A stretch of DNA of 64,000 bases. Origin: Bermanella sp044597725. Lineage in GTDB: Bacteria > Pseudomonadota > Gammaproteobacteria > Pseudomonadales > Oceanobacteraceae. Below the pieces are notes generated by a model. It did not search any database and had not been told where the DNA came from. It saw only the letters and a list, made by a program, of their open reading frames with translations. Of the stretch, positions 53,165-61,211 are shown one piece after another (positions within the stretch are counted from its first letter, which is position 1; every line of letters starts with the position of its first letter). The stretch spans positions 1,240,001-1,304,000 of the forward strand of contig NZ_CP139003.1 in the NCBI RefSeq assembly GCF_044597725.1, read 5' to 3'. The translations under genes and the position numbers were made by a program.

Positions 53165-54066
53165 TATATGTTGTTTTAGCCAGCATGCTATTAGTAATAG
53201 TGGGGCTAATGGTATGGCTTAAGCCACTATGGATAATGAACTACCTATTATCACCCAGAGTATCAAGCACACGAATTAAAGATATTCGTTATGGTGAAGA
53301 TCCACGCCAACAGTTTGATGTATACCTGCCTGACAATATTGATCGTGAAACACCCTGTATTCTGTTTGTGCACGGTGGTGCATGGGATACTGGGCATAAA
53401 GATGAATATGCATTTGTCGGCCGTGCCATGACTGAGCTGGGGTGCATTTGTATTATTCCCACCTATCGCTTGTACCCCAGTGTGCAGTTTCCTCATTTCA
53501 TTGACGATATTGCCATGGCCATTATGAAATTGCCGAGTTTATTAAGCGAACATGCACGACTCATTTCAAACAACGGCATAATACTAATGGGGCACAGTGC
53601 AGGGGCCCATACCGGTGCTATGCTATTGAGTAACCCCAGTTATTTAGCGCAAAGCTCAGTAAGGATAAGTGGCTTTATTGGCCTAGCCGGACCCTATGAT
53701 TTACCTTTGGATGATCCATTGGTGGTGGGTAAGTTTGATGGGGTAGAACTGCATGATGTGAGCGAACAGCATATTGACGAAGGGCATGAACACAATGCCC
53801 ATGATGCAAACCCCATTAACTGGGTAGGGCCGACGGCGCCGCCAATTTTGCTATTACATGGTAAGGATGATGTCACGGTTGGGCCATATCATAGTGAGCG
53901 CTTTGCTAAACGCCTGGCTCAACTGGGAATTAAGCATCAATTAATTATGCTGGAAAAGGTAAATCACAGAGTTTTAGTTGGAGGCTTATGTAAAGGTTTG
54001 CGTTGGCTAACCCCCGCTTACGAACATATATCAGATTTTATCCGGCAACATGATTCTAGGCCGTGA
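53161..54066 (+). CDS. alpha/beta hydrolase (esterase/BD-FAE type) with N-terminal anchor
   Basis: A 301-residue hydrolase. Residues about 2-18 form a membrane anchor or signal, followed by the oxyanion motif HGGAWDTGHKDEY, the nucleophile elbow GHSAGAH, a catalytic Asp in LLHGKDDVTVGP and the His in KVNHRV. It resembles carboxylesterases and kynurenine formamidase-like proteins acting on small esters. The start is ATG 53161, which overlaps the previous stop; a longer frame upstream lies inside the preceding gene. Confidence 0.85.
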   Translation: MIYVVLASMLLVIVGLMVWLKPLWIMNYLLSPRVSSTRIKDIRYGEDPRQQFDVYLPDNIDRETPCILFVHGGAWDTGHKDEYAFVGRAMTELGCICIIPTYRLYPSVQFPHFIDDIAMAIMKLPSLLSEHARLISNNGIILMGHSAGAHTGAMLLSNPSYLAQSSVRISGFIGLAGPYDLPLDDPLVVGKFDGVELHDVSEQHIDEGHEHNAHDANPINWVGPTAPPILLLHGKDDVTVGPYHSERFAKRLAQLGIKHQLIMLEKVNHRVLVGGLCKGLRWLTPAYEHISDFIRQHDSRP

Positions 54067-54195
54067 TGTACTCTTAGTCATGGTGTATGCAGCCCGAGTA
54101 AATAGACTGCGCTTTATTTATGGGATTAATTGTTGCAGTATTTATATTCATCTAAAGTTAACTGTCGTTTACATAGCACCTAAAAGGATGCCTCT

Positions 54196-54702
54196 ATGCT
54201 TGCAATGCTGGCAAAACTACTCAAGGTTTTAAATAGTGATGCATCACCTGCTCAAATATCAGCGGGTTTTGCACTGGCTTTATTTATTGGTTTAACGCCA
54301 TTTTTTAGTTTGCACAATTTAGTGGTTTTATTGCTTGCATTTGTATTGCGGATTAACCTTAGTGCGTTTTTCTTATCATCTGCAGTTTTCACCTTAATTG
54401 CTTATATGATTGATGGCTATTCAATTGCATTGGGTGAATATTTGCTTGCTCATCCAGATCTTATAGAAACATGGACGCAGTTATATCAGAGTGATGTATG
54501 GCGCGCATTTAAATTTAATCACACATTATTGCTGGGTAGTGTAGCAATTTCTATTATTGCATTTATTCCTGTCTTTTTATTAGGTTATCTATTGATCAAT
54601 TTATATCGACATCGTGTTATGGCTTGGGTAGAAAAATTGAAAATTAGTAAGTTTCTAAAAGCCAGTAAATTTTACAAACTCTATGAAAAGATGGAGGGCT
54701 AA
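54196..54702 (+). CDS. TIGR03546 family membrane protein
   Basis: A 168-residue inner-membrane protein with about four hydrophobic segments (near residues 20-45, 45-75, 108-140) and a basic C-terminal helix. GFALALFIGLTPFFSLHNL matches the TIGR03546/DUF2062-like family. It is always found next to TIGR03545 genes, as here, with 3 bases between them. The function is unknown. AAGGA precedes the ATG. Confidence 0.85.
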   Translation: MLAMLAKLLKVLNSDASPAQISAGFALALFIGLTPFFSLHNLVVLLLAFVLRINLSAFFLSSAVFTLIAYMIDGYSIALGEYLLAHPDLIETWTQLYQSDVWRAFKFNHTLLLGSVAISIIAFIPVFLLGYLLINLYRHRVMAWVEKLKISKFLKASKFYKLYEKMEG

Positions 54703-54705
54703 GAC

Positions 54706-56619
54706 ATGTTTAAATGGATTCGTTGGTCAGGCCTAGTAGGGTTTTTCGTAATTGTTGCGCTTATTGTTGTGTTTTGGATGTTTGCCGCTGGGCCCATCAT
54801 TAAAATGGGTATTGAGCATTTTGGTTCTAAAGCGGCTAAAGCCCAAGTTAATGTTGAAGACGTTAGCTTTGCACTAAATCCGCTGGCAATAAAAGTGGTT
54901 GGTGTCCAGGTGGCGAACCGTAAAGCACCTATGGAAAATCTATTCAGCTTTGATGAAGCCGTTGCCACTATTGAGCCATTCCCTCTATTGTTGGGCCAAG
55001 CCATTATTCCCGATCTAGCTTTAACGGGTGTTGCTACAGGTACAGCACGACTATCTTCAGGTGCCTTAGAAGATACATCAGGAGGTGAGAAAAAAAGTGC
55101 TGAATCAAGTGAAAGTGGTGAAACCAGCTCGTCGGCTATTGATTCCGTTGCCTCAAAATTACCCAGTGCGGATACTATTTTAGAGCGGGAAGCATTGCTA
55201 ACAGAGCAACGAGGAAAAGCATTTGAGCAAGCCTATGAGCAACATCAAACAGATATAAACAAGGCTATTTCTGAGTTGCCCACTGAGCAAAGTGTGAAAA
55301 ACTATGAAAAGCAACTTAATCAAATTGTTGATGGTTCATTCAAAAGCTTAGATGATTTTAAACAGCGCAAACGTGCGTTTGAGCAATTACAGAAAGACTT
55401 GAAGCGTGATAAGCGAGCTATTGCCGATGCAAAAAGTACGGTCAAAACGGCTAAGCGAGATATGCAAAATAAATGGTCGCAATTGCAAAAAGCCCCAGGA
55501 CAAGACATCGAAACTATAAAAGGTAAATACACGCTGGACGCTCAAGGTACAGCTAACATTACTGGGCTTTTATTTGGTGAAGATGCAGGAGGTTATGCGG
55601 CCACTGCTTTAGAATATTATGAAATAGCGCGTCCTTATTTGGTTAACGAAGATCTACAAGAACAAAAACAAGAGGCTAAAGAAAAACGCCTTGAAGGTCG
55701 CTTTGTTCAATTTGAGACCAACCGACCTCAGCCTGATTTTTGGATTAAGCAAACACGCTTCACTATGAAATTGCCCGATTACCAAACCTCCACAGGCGCC
55801 CTAGAAAGTGCGGGTAACGTTGCTGTGAACATGTATGATATTACCCATCAGCAAGATGTCATTAACCGTCCTGTGCGCATAGAAGGTGTTGGACAGAACT
55901 TAAAAACCATGGCTTCACTTACGCTAAATGGCCAGTTTGATCACCGCACCACCACTAATGCTGGGCAAGGGCTCGATGAACTCAACCTGACTATATCTGA
56001 CTGGCGTTTAAAGGATATGAAGCTGGGTTTGGCCGGGTTAAATTTAGATAAAACCTTAGCTCAAGTGAGTGCCAATGCTCGTTTAGTTGGCAGTCAACTG
56101 GATGCCAATGGACAGGTTAGGTTTACCCAATCAACTTTTTCGAGCAGTGATTCAACGGTATTGGCCAAAGAAATGGTGGCAGCGTTAAGAAGCATTGATC
56201 AGTTTAGAGTCAATGCCTTTGCATCGGGCCGCTACAGTAAACCAGATGTGCGCATTAACAGTGACCTTGACCGTCAACTAGAGGCCGCATTTGACGAGCG
56301 TATAGCGCAAAAGCAGAAGGAGCTGGAGCAAAAGCTTAAACAAAAGCTGAACCAGAAACTACTTAGTTATGCTGGTGATTATCAAGAAAAAATTGCCGAA
56401 CTTAACCTCACCGAAGGTGATCTAGCGGATAAACAAGAAGCCCTAGAGCGTTTAGCTAAGGCGGAACTAGCAGACTACCAAGCGCAATTAAAGGCCGAAG
56501 CAGAAGCAAAAGCGGCTAAAAAGAAGGCTGAGCTAGAAGCAAAGGCCAAAGCCGAGGCTGATAGAAAGCGCAAAGAACTTGAAGAAAAAGCAAAAGAGAA
56601 ACTTAAAGACTTGTTTTAA
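54706..56619 (+). CDS. TIGR03545 family AsmA-like protein
   Basis: A 637-residue protein with one N-terminal membrane span (about 9-32), an AsmA-like start (VEDVSFALNPLAIKVVGVQ), a Ser/Glu-rich linker near 120-150, a coiled-coil centre (about 165-270) and a very charged Lys/Glu/Ala C-terminal coiled coil (about 545-637). It pairs with TIGR03546. A role in envelope biogenesis or transport is likely from the AsmA likeness, but not shown. Confidence 0.85.
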   Translation: MFKWIRWSGLVGFFVIVALIVVFWMFAAGPIIKMGIEHFGSKAAKAQVNVEDVSFALNPLAIKVVGVQVANRKAPMENLFSFDEAVATIEPFPLLLGQAIIPDLALTGVATGTARLSSGALEDTSGGEKKSAESSESGETSSSAIDSVASKLPSADTILEREALLTEQRGKAFEQAYEQHQTDINKAISELPTEQSVKNYEKQLNQIVDGSFKSLDDFKQRKRAFEQLQKDLKRDKRAIADAKSTVKTAKRDMQNKWSQLQKAPGQDIETIKGKYTLDAQGTANITGLLFGEDAGGYAATALEYYEIARPYLVNEDLQEQKQEAKEKRLEGRFVQFETNRPQPDFWIKQTRFTMKLPDYQTSTGALESAGNVAVNMYDITHQQDVINRPVRIEGVGQNLKTMASLTLNGQFDHRTTTNAGQGLDELNLTISDWRLKDMKLGLAGLNLDKTLAQVSANARLVGSQLDANGQVRFTQSTFSSSDSTVLAKEMVAALRSIDQFRVNAFASGRYSKPDVRINSDLDRQLEAAFDERIAQKQKELEQKLKQKLNQKLLSYAGDYQEKIAELNLTEGDLADKQEALERLAKAELADYQAQLKAEAEAKAAKKKAELEAKAKAEADRKRKELEEKAKEKLKDLF

Positions 56620-56750
56620 GTATTACTCAAAATTTGTGAATAAGGCTTTATATTTCCTTATGGAATATATAGATTAAAATAAGTTCTTTTTAATTATATG
56701 CTGCTCATTGTACAGTACAGCACAGTTTTGTATTGGTAAGAGCAGCAATA

Positions 56751-58526
56751 GTGGATTGGCAAGCATGGGTTACCCTCGCCCTTATGGCGGGCACTTTATT
56801 AACACTAATATTAACGCGCCTAAAGCCCCATGTTGTCATGATGGCGGTTTTGGTAGCCCTCAGTGTATTAGGTATTTTAGATAGCGGCGAAGCCCTTGCT
56901 GGGTTTAGCAATGCTGGGCTGATTACGGTAGCTGCTATGTTTGTTGTCGCAGCGGGTATCCATGCATCTGGCGGCATTGACTTGTTGGTGAACAAAGCCC
57001 TTGGCCAACCCAAAAATTTGCGGTTCGCCTTATTGCGGATTTTTGCTCCAGTATTTCCTCTAAGCGGTTTTTTGAATAACACCCCTGTTGTGGCCACCAT
57101 GATTCCGGCCATTCACGCTTGGTCCCGCAAAATCAATATTCCCCCATCAAAGCTTATGATCCCGTTAAGCTACTGTGCCATTTTAGGGGGGACTGTCACC
57201 CTTATTGGTACCAGTACTAACTTATTAGTTGCTGGTATGTATGAAGACATTACGGGTGAATCAGCTTTATCAATATTTGCGATTACCGCAGTGGGTTTGC
57301 CGGTTGCCGTTGCGGGTTTGTTATTTATGCTGTTTTTCTTTCCTAAATGGTTACCAGACCGCAGCGATAAAAGTGGTTTCACCAATTTGCGTGAATTTAC
57401 CTTAGAGGTGGCGGTTGCACACAATGGACCCTTAGTTGGGCAGTCGGTAGAGCAGGCTGGACTGCGTAGCTTGAGCCAAGTCTATTTAGTTGAGATTGAA
57501 CGTAACGATACGGTCGTAACGGCGGTATCTTCTGAGGAAAAACTTCAAGGGGGAGACCGTTTAGTTTTTGCCGGTGAAACTGAAGCCATATCTGATTTGT
57601 TACGTATTAATGGTATTGAACCTTCTACCGATGGCGATAGCTCCGATGGTATTTCTACAGAGCGTGCCGAAAGGCGCTTGGTGGAAGTGGTTGTCTCACC
57701 TCACTGTGATGCCCTTGGTCATACCATTCGTGATGCTAAATTCCGTAATCGCTATGGTGCTGTGGTGTTGGCAGTTGCTCGCAATGGCGAGCGGGTGCAA
57801 GGAAACTTGGGCAGCATTCGTTTAGAAGCGGGTGATACTTTATTGCTTGAAGCACGTCCAGCGTTTGTTAGCCGACAACGGTTTAACAAAGATTTTTTAT
57901 TGGTGAACGACCTAGATAGCGAACCACCAAGACACGAGCGTGCATACTTATCGTGGAGTATTTTAGGGCTGGTGGTTTTATTGGCAGCGTTTGGCGTAAC
58001 CTCAATGCTTAATGCATCGCTTTTAGGTGCAGGCTTGATGATTGTATCGGGTTGTTGTTCCGTGAGCCGAGCCGAGAAAAGTTTAGACTTAACCGTGATT
58101 GTTACCATAGGTGCATCTTTTGCCTTGGGAGCAGCACTGCAAAAAACCGGCGCGGGAGCCTTTATTGCTGGCGCTATCATCGAGTTCAGTTACGGTCAGC
58201 CATGGTTGATGCTAATTCTTACCTATGTGGCCGTTTCAATGTTGACGGAAAGTATTACGAACAATGCGGCGGCTGTTTTAATGTTGCCCATTGTTTTGGA
58301 AATAACAGAAAAAGCTAGTCTTAATAACGAGCCATTTGTTTTTGCAGTAATGATGGCAGCATCGGCTAGTTTTGCCACACCACTTGGTTATCAAACTAAC
58401 TTAATGGTTTATGGGCCTGGTAATTATCGCTTTACGGATTTTATTAAAGTTGGCTTACCTATGAATTTATTTATTGGTTTCATGACCATTACTGTACTTC
58501 TTATTGGTTGGCCACTTACTTTATAA
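56751..58526 (+). CDS. SLC13-family permease with RCK-C (TrkA-C) domains
   Basis: A 591-residue anion:Na+ symporter-like protein. It has two SLC13 membrane halves (about residues 1-180 and 395-591) containing TLIGTSTNLLVAGM and SITNNAAAVLMLPI, separated by two TrkA-C domains (about 205-285 and 300-380). Such proteins carry sulfate or dicarboxylates. I choose GTG 56751 with AAGAG upstream; a TTG at 56733 in the same frame is the alternative. The stop TAA overlaps sequence that matches a beta-module right arm. Confidence 0.85.
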   Translation: MDWQAWVTLALMAGTLLTLILTRLKPHVVMMAVLVALSVLGILDSGEALAGFSNAGLITVAAMFVVAAGIHASGGIDLLVNKALGQPKNLRFALLRIFAPVFPLSGFLNNTPVVATMIPAIHAWSRKINIPPSKLMIPLSYCAILGGTVTLIGTSTNLLVAGMYEDITGESALSIFAITAVGLPVAVAGLLFMLFFFPKWLPDRSDKSGFTNLREFTLEVAVAHNGPLVGQSVEQAGLRSLSQVYLVEIERNDTVVTAVSSEEKLQGGDRLVFAGETEAISDLLRINGIEPSTDGDSSDGISTERAERRLVEVVVSPHCDALGHTIRDAKFRNRYGAVVLAVARNGERVQGNLGSIRLEAGDTLLLEARPAFVSRQRFNKDFLLVNDLDSEPPRHERAYLSWSILGLVVLLAAFGVTSMLNASLLGAGLMIVSGCCSVSRAEKSLDLTVIVTIGASFALGAALQKTGAGAFIAGAIIEFSYGQPWLMLILTYVAVSMLTESITNNAAAVLMLPIVLEITEKASLNNEPFVFAVMMAASASFATPLGYQTNLMVYGPGNYRFTDFIKVGLPMNLFIGFMTITVLLIGWPLTL

Positions 58527-58714
58527 ATGTTTCTCATAAATCGTAATCTTTTGCTTCCTCAAACTAAGTAGTGCGGCCGGAGCCTTAGGCGACCCCCGCA
58601 ATGGGGTTTTCGCAATCCGCCACGCTTTCCGAGAATCATCGTAGTGCGGCCGGAGCCCTAGCGACCCCCGCAATTTGGGGTTTTTCGATGCCGCTCCAGT
58701 TTTTTAACCCGCCG

Positions 58715-58827
58715 GATTCCCAAAAACGAATCCTAGTCTCGCAAACGCCGCAAGTATGTCCATATAGGCTTACACTCGCCATCCATGGCGAGTGAATTGC
58801 TCGCTTTAGTATTCATTTTCGGAAATC
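58715..58827 (+). repeat. delta-type hairpin module
   Basis: Left arm GATTCCCAAAAACGAATCCT and right arm AGTATTCATTTTCGGAAATC pair at about 18 of 22 positions. Inside is the perfect inverted repeat CACTCGCCAT-CC-ATGGCGAGTG. An inverted fragment is at 48145-48200. Confidence 0.82.
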
Positions 58828-58911
58828 TCAAAGTTTGCTATTAGGCAAACGCTTATCGTAGTGCGGCCGGAGCCCCAGCGACCCCCGCAATGAGGTTTTC
58901 TAAATCCGCAC

Positions 58912-59027
58912 CGTTTTCCGAGAATCATCCATAGTCTCACGGACGCTGCCAGTACATCCATGTAAGCTCGCATTCGCCATCCATGGCTCATGACGCCGCT
59001 CGTTTTATGAATGTTTCTCGAAAATCG
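58912..59027 (+). repeat. beta-type hairpin module
   Basis: Matches 47611-47726 and the inverted 14811-14927 almost base for base. The linker to the next end module also matches cluster 1. Confidence 0.85.
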
Positions 59028-59245
59028 TAAGTTTTCGATTCAGCAAAGATAGATCGTCTTTATTTCATAAGTAGTGCGGCCGGAGCCCTAGCGACCCCCG
59101 CAACAAAACGTTTGGATAACCAAAAACCATAACGGTTTGCGGAAGCTGTTCGTAAAGCGGAGGGGGTTTCGAAACCCCATTTGCGGGGGTCGCTGGAGCT
59201 CCAGCCGCACTACTAAGATTTTCGGAAAGCGTAAGCGGTATTGTA

Positions 59246-59435
59246 AAAAGAATGATTGACTTGGAGGTATATTACCTATAGTTTGGTTGCAGCTAGAAAG
59301 TAATCAACTCTTTACATCCTCCATTGCGTAGCATCCTTGAAGTTCTTCGTCCTGTAGTTTTAAATTTTTGTCTGTTTTTTTTCGCTATTCTTGCCTTATT
59401 AAGGCGCTTATTTTTTTATCTACAGGATATATATT
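59246..59435 (+). promoter_or_regulatory. long leader of the cold-shock gene
   Basis: TTGACT at 59256-59261 and TATAGT at 59277-59282 (15-base spacing) are a possible promoter. The start of transcription would leave a T-rich 5' leader of about 145 bases, the usual design of cspA-type mRNAs whose leaders refold in the cold. AGGA lies before the ATG. Confidence 0.4.
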
Positions 59436-59645
59436 ATGTCTAATTCAGTTTCTGGTACCGTTAAGTGGTTCAATGAAGCAAAAGGTTTTGGTTTTATCGA
59501 GCAGCAATCAGGTCCTGACGTATTTGCACACTTTAGTGCAATTATTAGTTCTGGTTTCAAGACCTTAGCTGAAGGTCAGCTGGTTGAGTTTACCATTACG
59601 CAAGGTCAAAAAGGCCTACAAGCAGAAAGTATTGTCGCTCTATAA
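59436..59645 (+). CDS. cold-shock domain protein (CspA family)
   Basis: A 69-residue single OB-fold RNA chaperone that melts RNA structure. Both RNP motifs are present: KGFGFI at about residues 16-21 and DVFAHF at 28-33, and SGTVKWFNEAK starts the fold. The usual second aromatic motif VFVHFS is VFAHFS here, a small variation. A terminator follows. Confidence 0.96.
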   Translation: MSNSVSGTVKWFNEAKGFGFIEQQSGPDVFAHFSAIISSGFKTLAEGQLVEFTITQGQKGLQAESIVAL

Positions 59646-59667
59646 AAGCGTTTTACTATTTTATAAA

Positions 59668-59696
59668 AGGTAAGCTGTTTTAGCTTACCTTTTTTG
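59668..59696 (+). terminator. Rho-independent terminator after the cold-shock gene
   Basis: AAGGTAAGCT and AGCTTACCTT pair around a short GTTTT loop and run into T residues. The remaining space to 59938 is AT-rich and shows no gene. Confidence 0.9.
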
Positions 59697-59938
59697 TTTG
59701 TGAGATTTGTATGCTTGTTTAATTGTTCCCTTATAAGAATAGTTACAAAAACACGGTGTAGCTTGTCTCATTATCCGTAGGTAATTTCATAATATTGCGT
59801 AAGCTTCCTCCCTATTACAACGTTTTTTTAATTAAACCTCTGCCCATTTGCTAATAGCGTGCAAGAACTTTAAGGTAGTAATAGCAAGAACGTATGCGTA
59901 AATACTTTTAATCCATTGGAATTAAAGTGAGGGTAATC

Positions 59939-61162
59939 ATGAAGAAAGACCCAAATAAAGGCTATGTTGCACTGCTCGGTTGGTCTTTAAATGCAATTGA
60001 AGCAGCCGAAAATTTTGATCGACGTTATATTGTTGTCGCACCAAGTTGGGCAGAAGAATACTGCACACAACATGACATTCCTTATATCGCATGGGATTTT
60101 GAACGCTTGAATGAGCGCTCCATTGAAATTGCGCAAAAGCTACAAGATATAGGTGTGGATGTCGCTATTCCTCTTTTTGAAGAAACCGTCGAATGGGCCG
60201 GTGCTATCAATTCTGTTTTACAAGATAAACCTAAACTATTAGGCCAAGCCATGCTTATGCGTGATAAGTCGCTTATGAAACGTCGAGCACAGTTAGGTGG
60301 TATTCGTGTCGGTATTTTCGAAGAAGCTCATGATCAAGAAGATGTGGTTCGCTTTTTACGTCGTGTGAATCAAACGTTATTGAAGCTTGAAGGCGACCCC
60401 AACGATCCAATTCACTTTAAAGCGTTCGATAAAGCGGGTTGCTTAGGTCATCGAGTAATTCGTACGCCGGATGATGTGGATGCAATTCCTGATGAGGAAT
60501 TTCCAGCATTAATAGAGTCTCATTTAGATGGTTGGGAGTTTGCCGTTGAAGCTTGGATTCATAACGGTAAGGTGCAGTTCTTAAATATTTCTGAGTATGT
60601 GTCGTTAGGTTATTCTGTATTTGTACCTGCTTCGCCAGAATTAGAAAAATACCGAGAACAAGTGACGAAAGAAGTCGAAAAACTGATTAAGGTATTTGAT
60701 ATCGATTATGGTTTTGTTCATCCTGAATACTTCCTTACCAGCGATGGTGAAATGTATTTTGGTGAAGTAGCCTATCGACCACCTGGTTTTAAAGTATTTG
60801 AATTGCTTGAGCGAGTTTATGGGTTTAATGCTTATCAAGGCTTGATTGTGTCATTCGATCCAAAAACCACAAACGAAGAAATCGACGCCTTTTTCCCTAA
60901 AGAAATTGTCGATGCCAAAGGGTATGCAGGTTGCTTTGGCGTGTATCCAAGACGCCGAGTAGTGAGTCAGCTAGAAATTCCTGAAGAAACAGAAGATCAT
61001 CCGTACTTTGAATCTCATGAATTAACCGCGCCATTAGAAGAAATGGTAACCAAACGAACAGCGTTCGGTACCCATTGGGGGCTTGTTTATTTTGTTGGTG
61101 ATAAGGCCGATGAGATGCATAAAGTGCTAAAACGACAGGAAGAGCTAGACTTCTACGTGTAA
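59939..61162 (+). CDS. ATP-grasp domain protein (carboxylate-amine ligase type)
   Basis: A 407-residue ATP-grasp enzyme. A Rossmann-like N-terminal part (VALLGWSLNAIEAAENF at about 9-25) is followed by a carbamoyl-phosphate-synthase-like ATP-grasp core with LLKLEGDPNDP, IESHLDGWEFAVEAWI and the Mg-site segment YFGEVAYRPPG. Such enzymes join a carboxylate to an amine or amino acid. The start ATG 59939 has GAGGG seven bases upstream. The next gene encodes a possible cysteine hydrolase 49 bases later, so the pair may make and cut or transfer an amide. The substrate is unknown. Confidence 0.75.
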   Translation: MKKDPNKGYVALLGWSLNAIEAAENFDRRYIVVAPSWAEEYCTQHDIPYIAWDFERLNERSIEIAQKLQDIGVDVAIPLFEETVEWAGAINSVLQDKPKLLGQAMLMRDKSLMKRRAQLGGIRVGIFEEAHDQEDVVRFLRRVNQTLLKLEGDPNDPIHFKAFDKAGCLGHRVIRTPDDVDAIPDEEFPALIESHLDGWEFAVEAWIHNGKVQFLNISEYVSLGYSVFVPASPELEKYREQVTKEVEKLIKVFDIDYGFVHPEYFLTSDGEMYFGEVAYRPPGFKVFELLERVYGFNAYQGLIVSFDPKTTNEEIDAFFPKEIVDAKGYAGCFGVYPRRRVVSQLEIPEETEDHPYFESHELTAPLEEMVTKRTAFGTHWGLVYFVGDKADEMHKVLKRQEELDFYV

Positions 61163-61211
61163 CTTCGTTTTAGTAGTAGCTTAAGAATATCCGGACAGCC
61201 TAGTTGTACTC

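Larger units (their letters stand above)
58527..59250 (+). repeat. repeat cluster 4 (delta and beta units)
   Basis: This starts with a beta right-arm remnant immediately behind the permease stop (58527-58553) and holds end modules at 58568, 58641, 58858 and 59071, the delta module, a beta module, an alpha right-arm fragment (59131-59158), an inverted end module (59181-59213) and an alpha left-arm remnant (59217-59245). No coding sequence is supported. Confidence 0.92.

Noticed and set aside
14428..59250. Integron attC sites
   Set aside because: The modules are attC-like in having variable arms with conserved pairing, but I see no GTTRRRY/RYYYAAC core sites, no cassette-like genes between them and no integrase.
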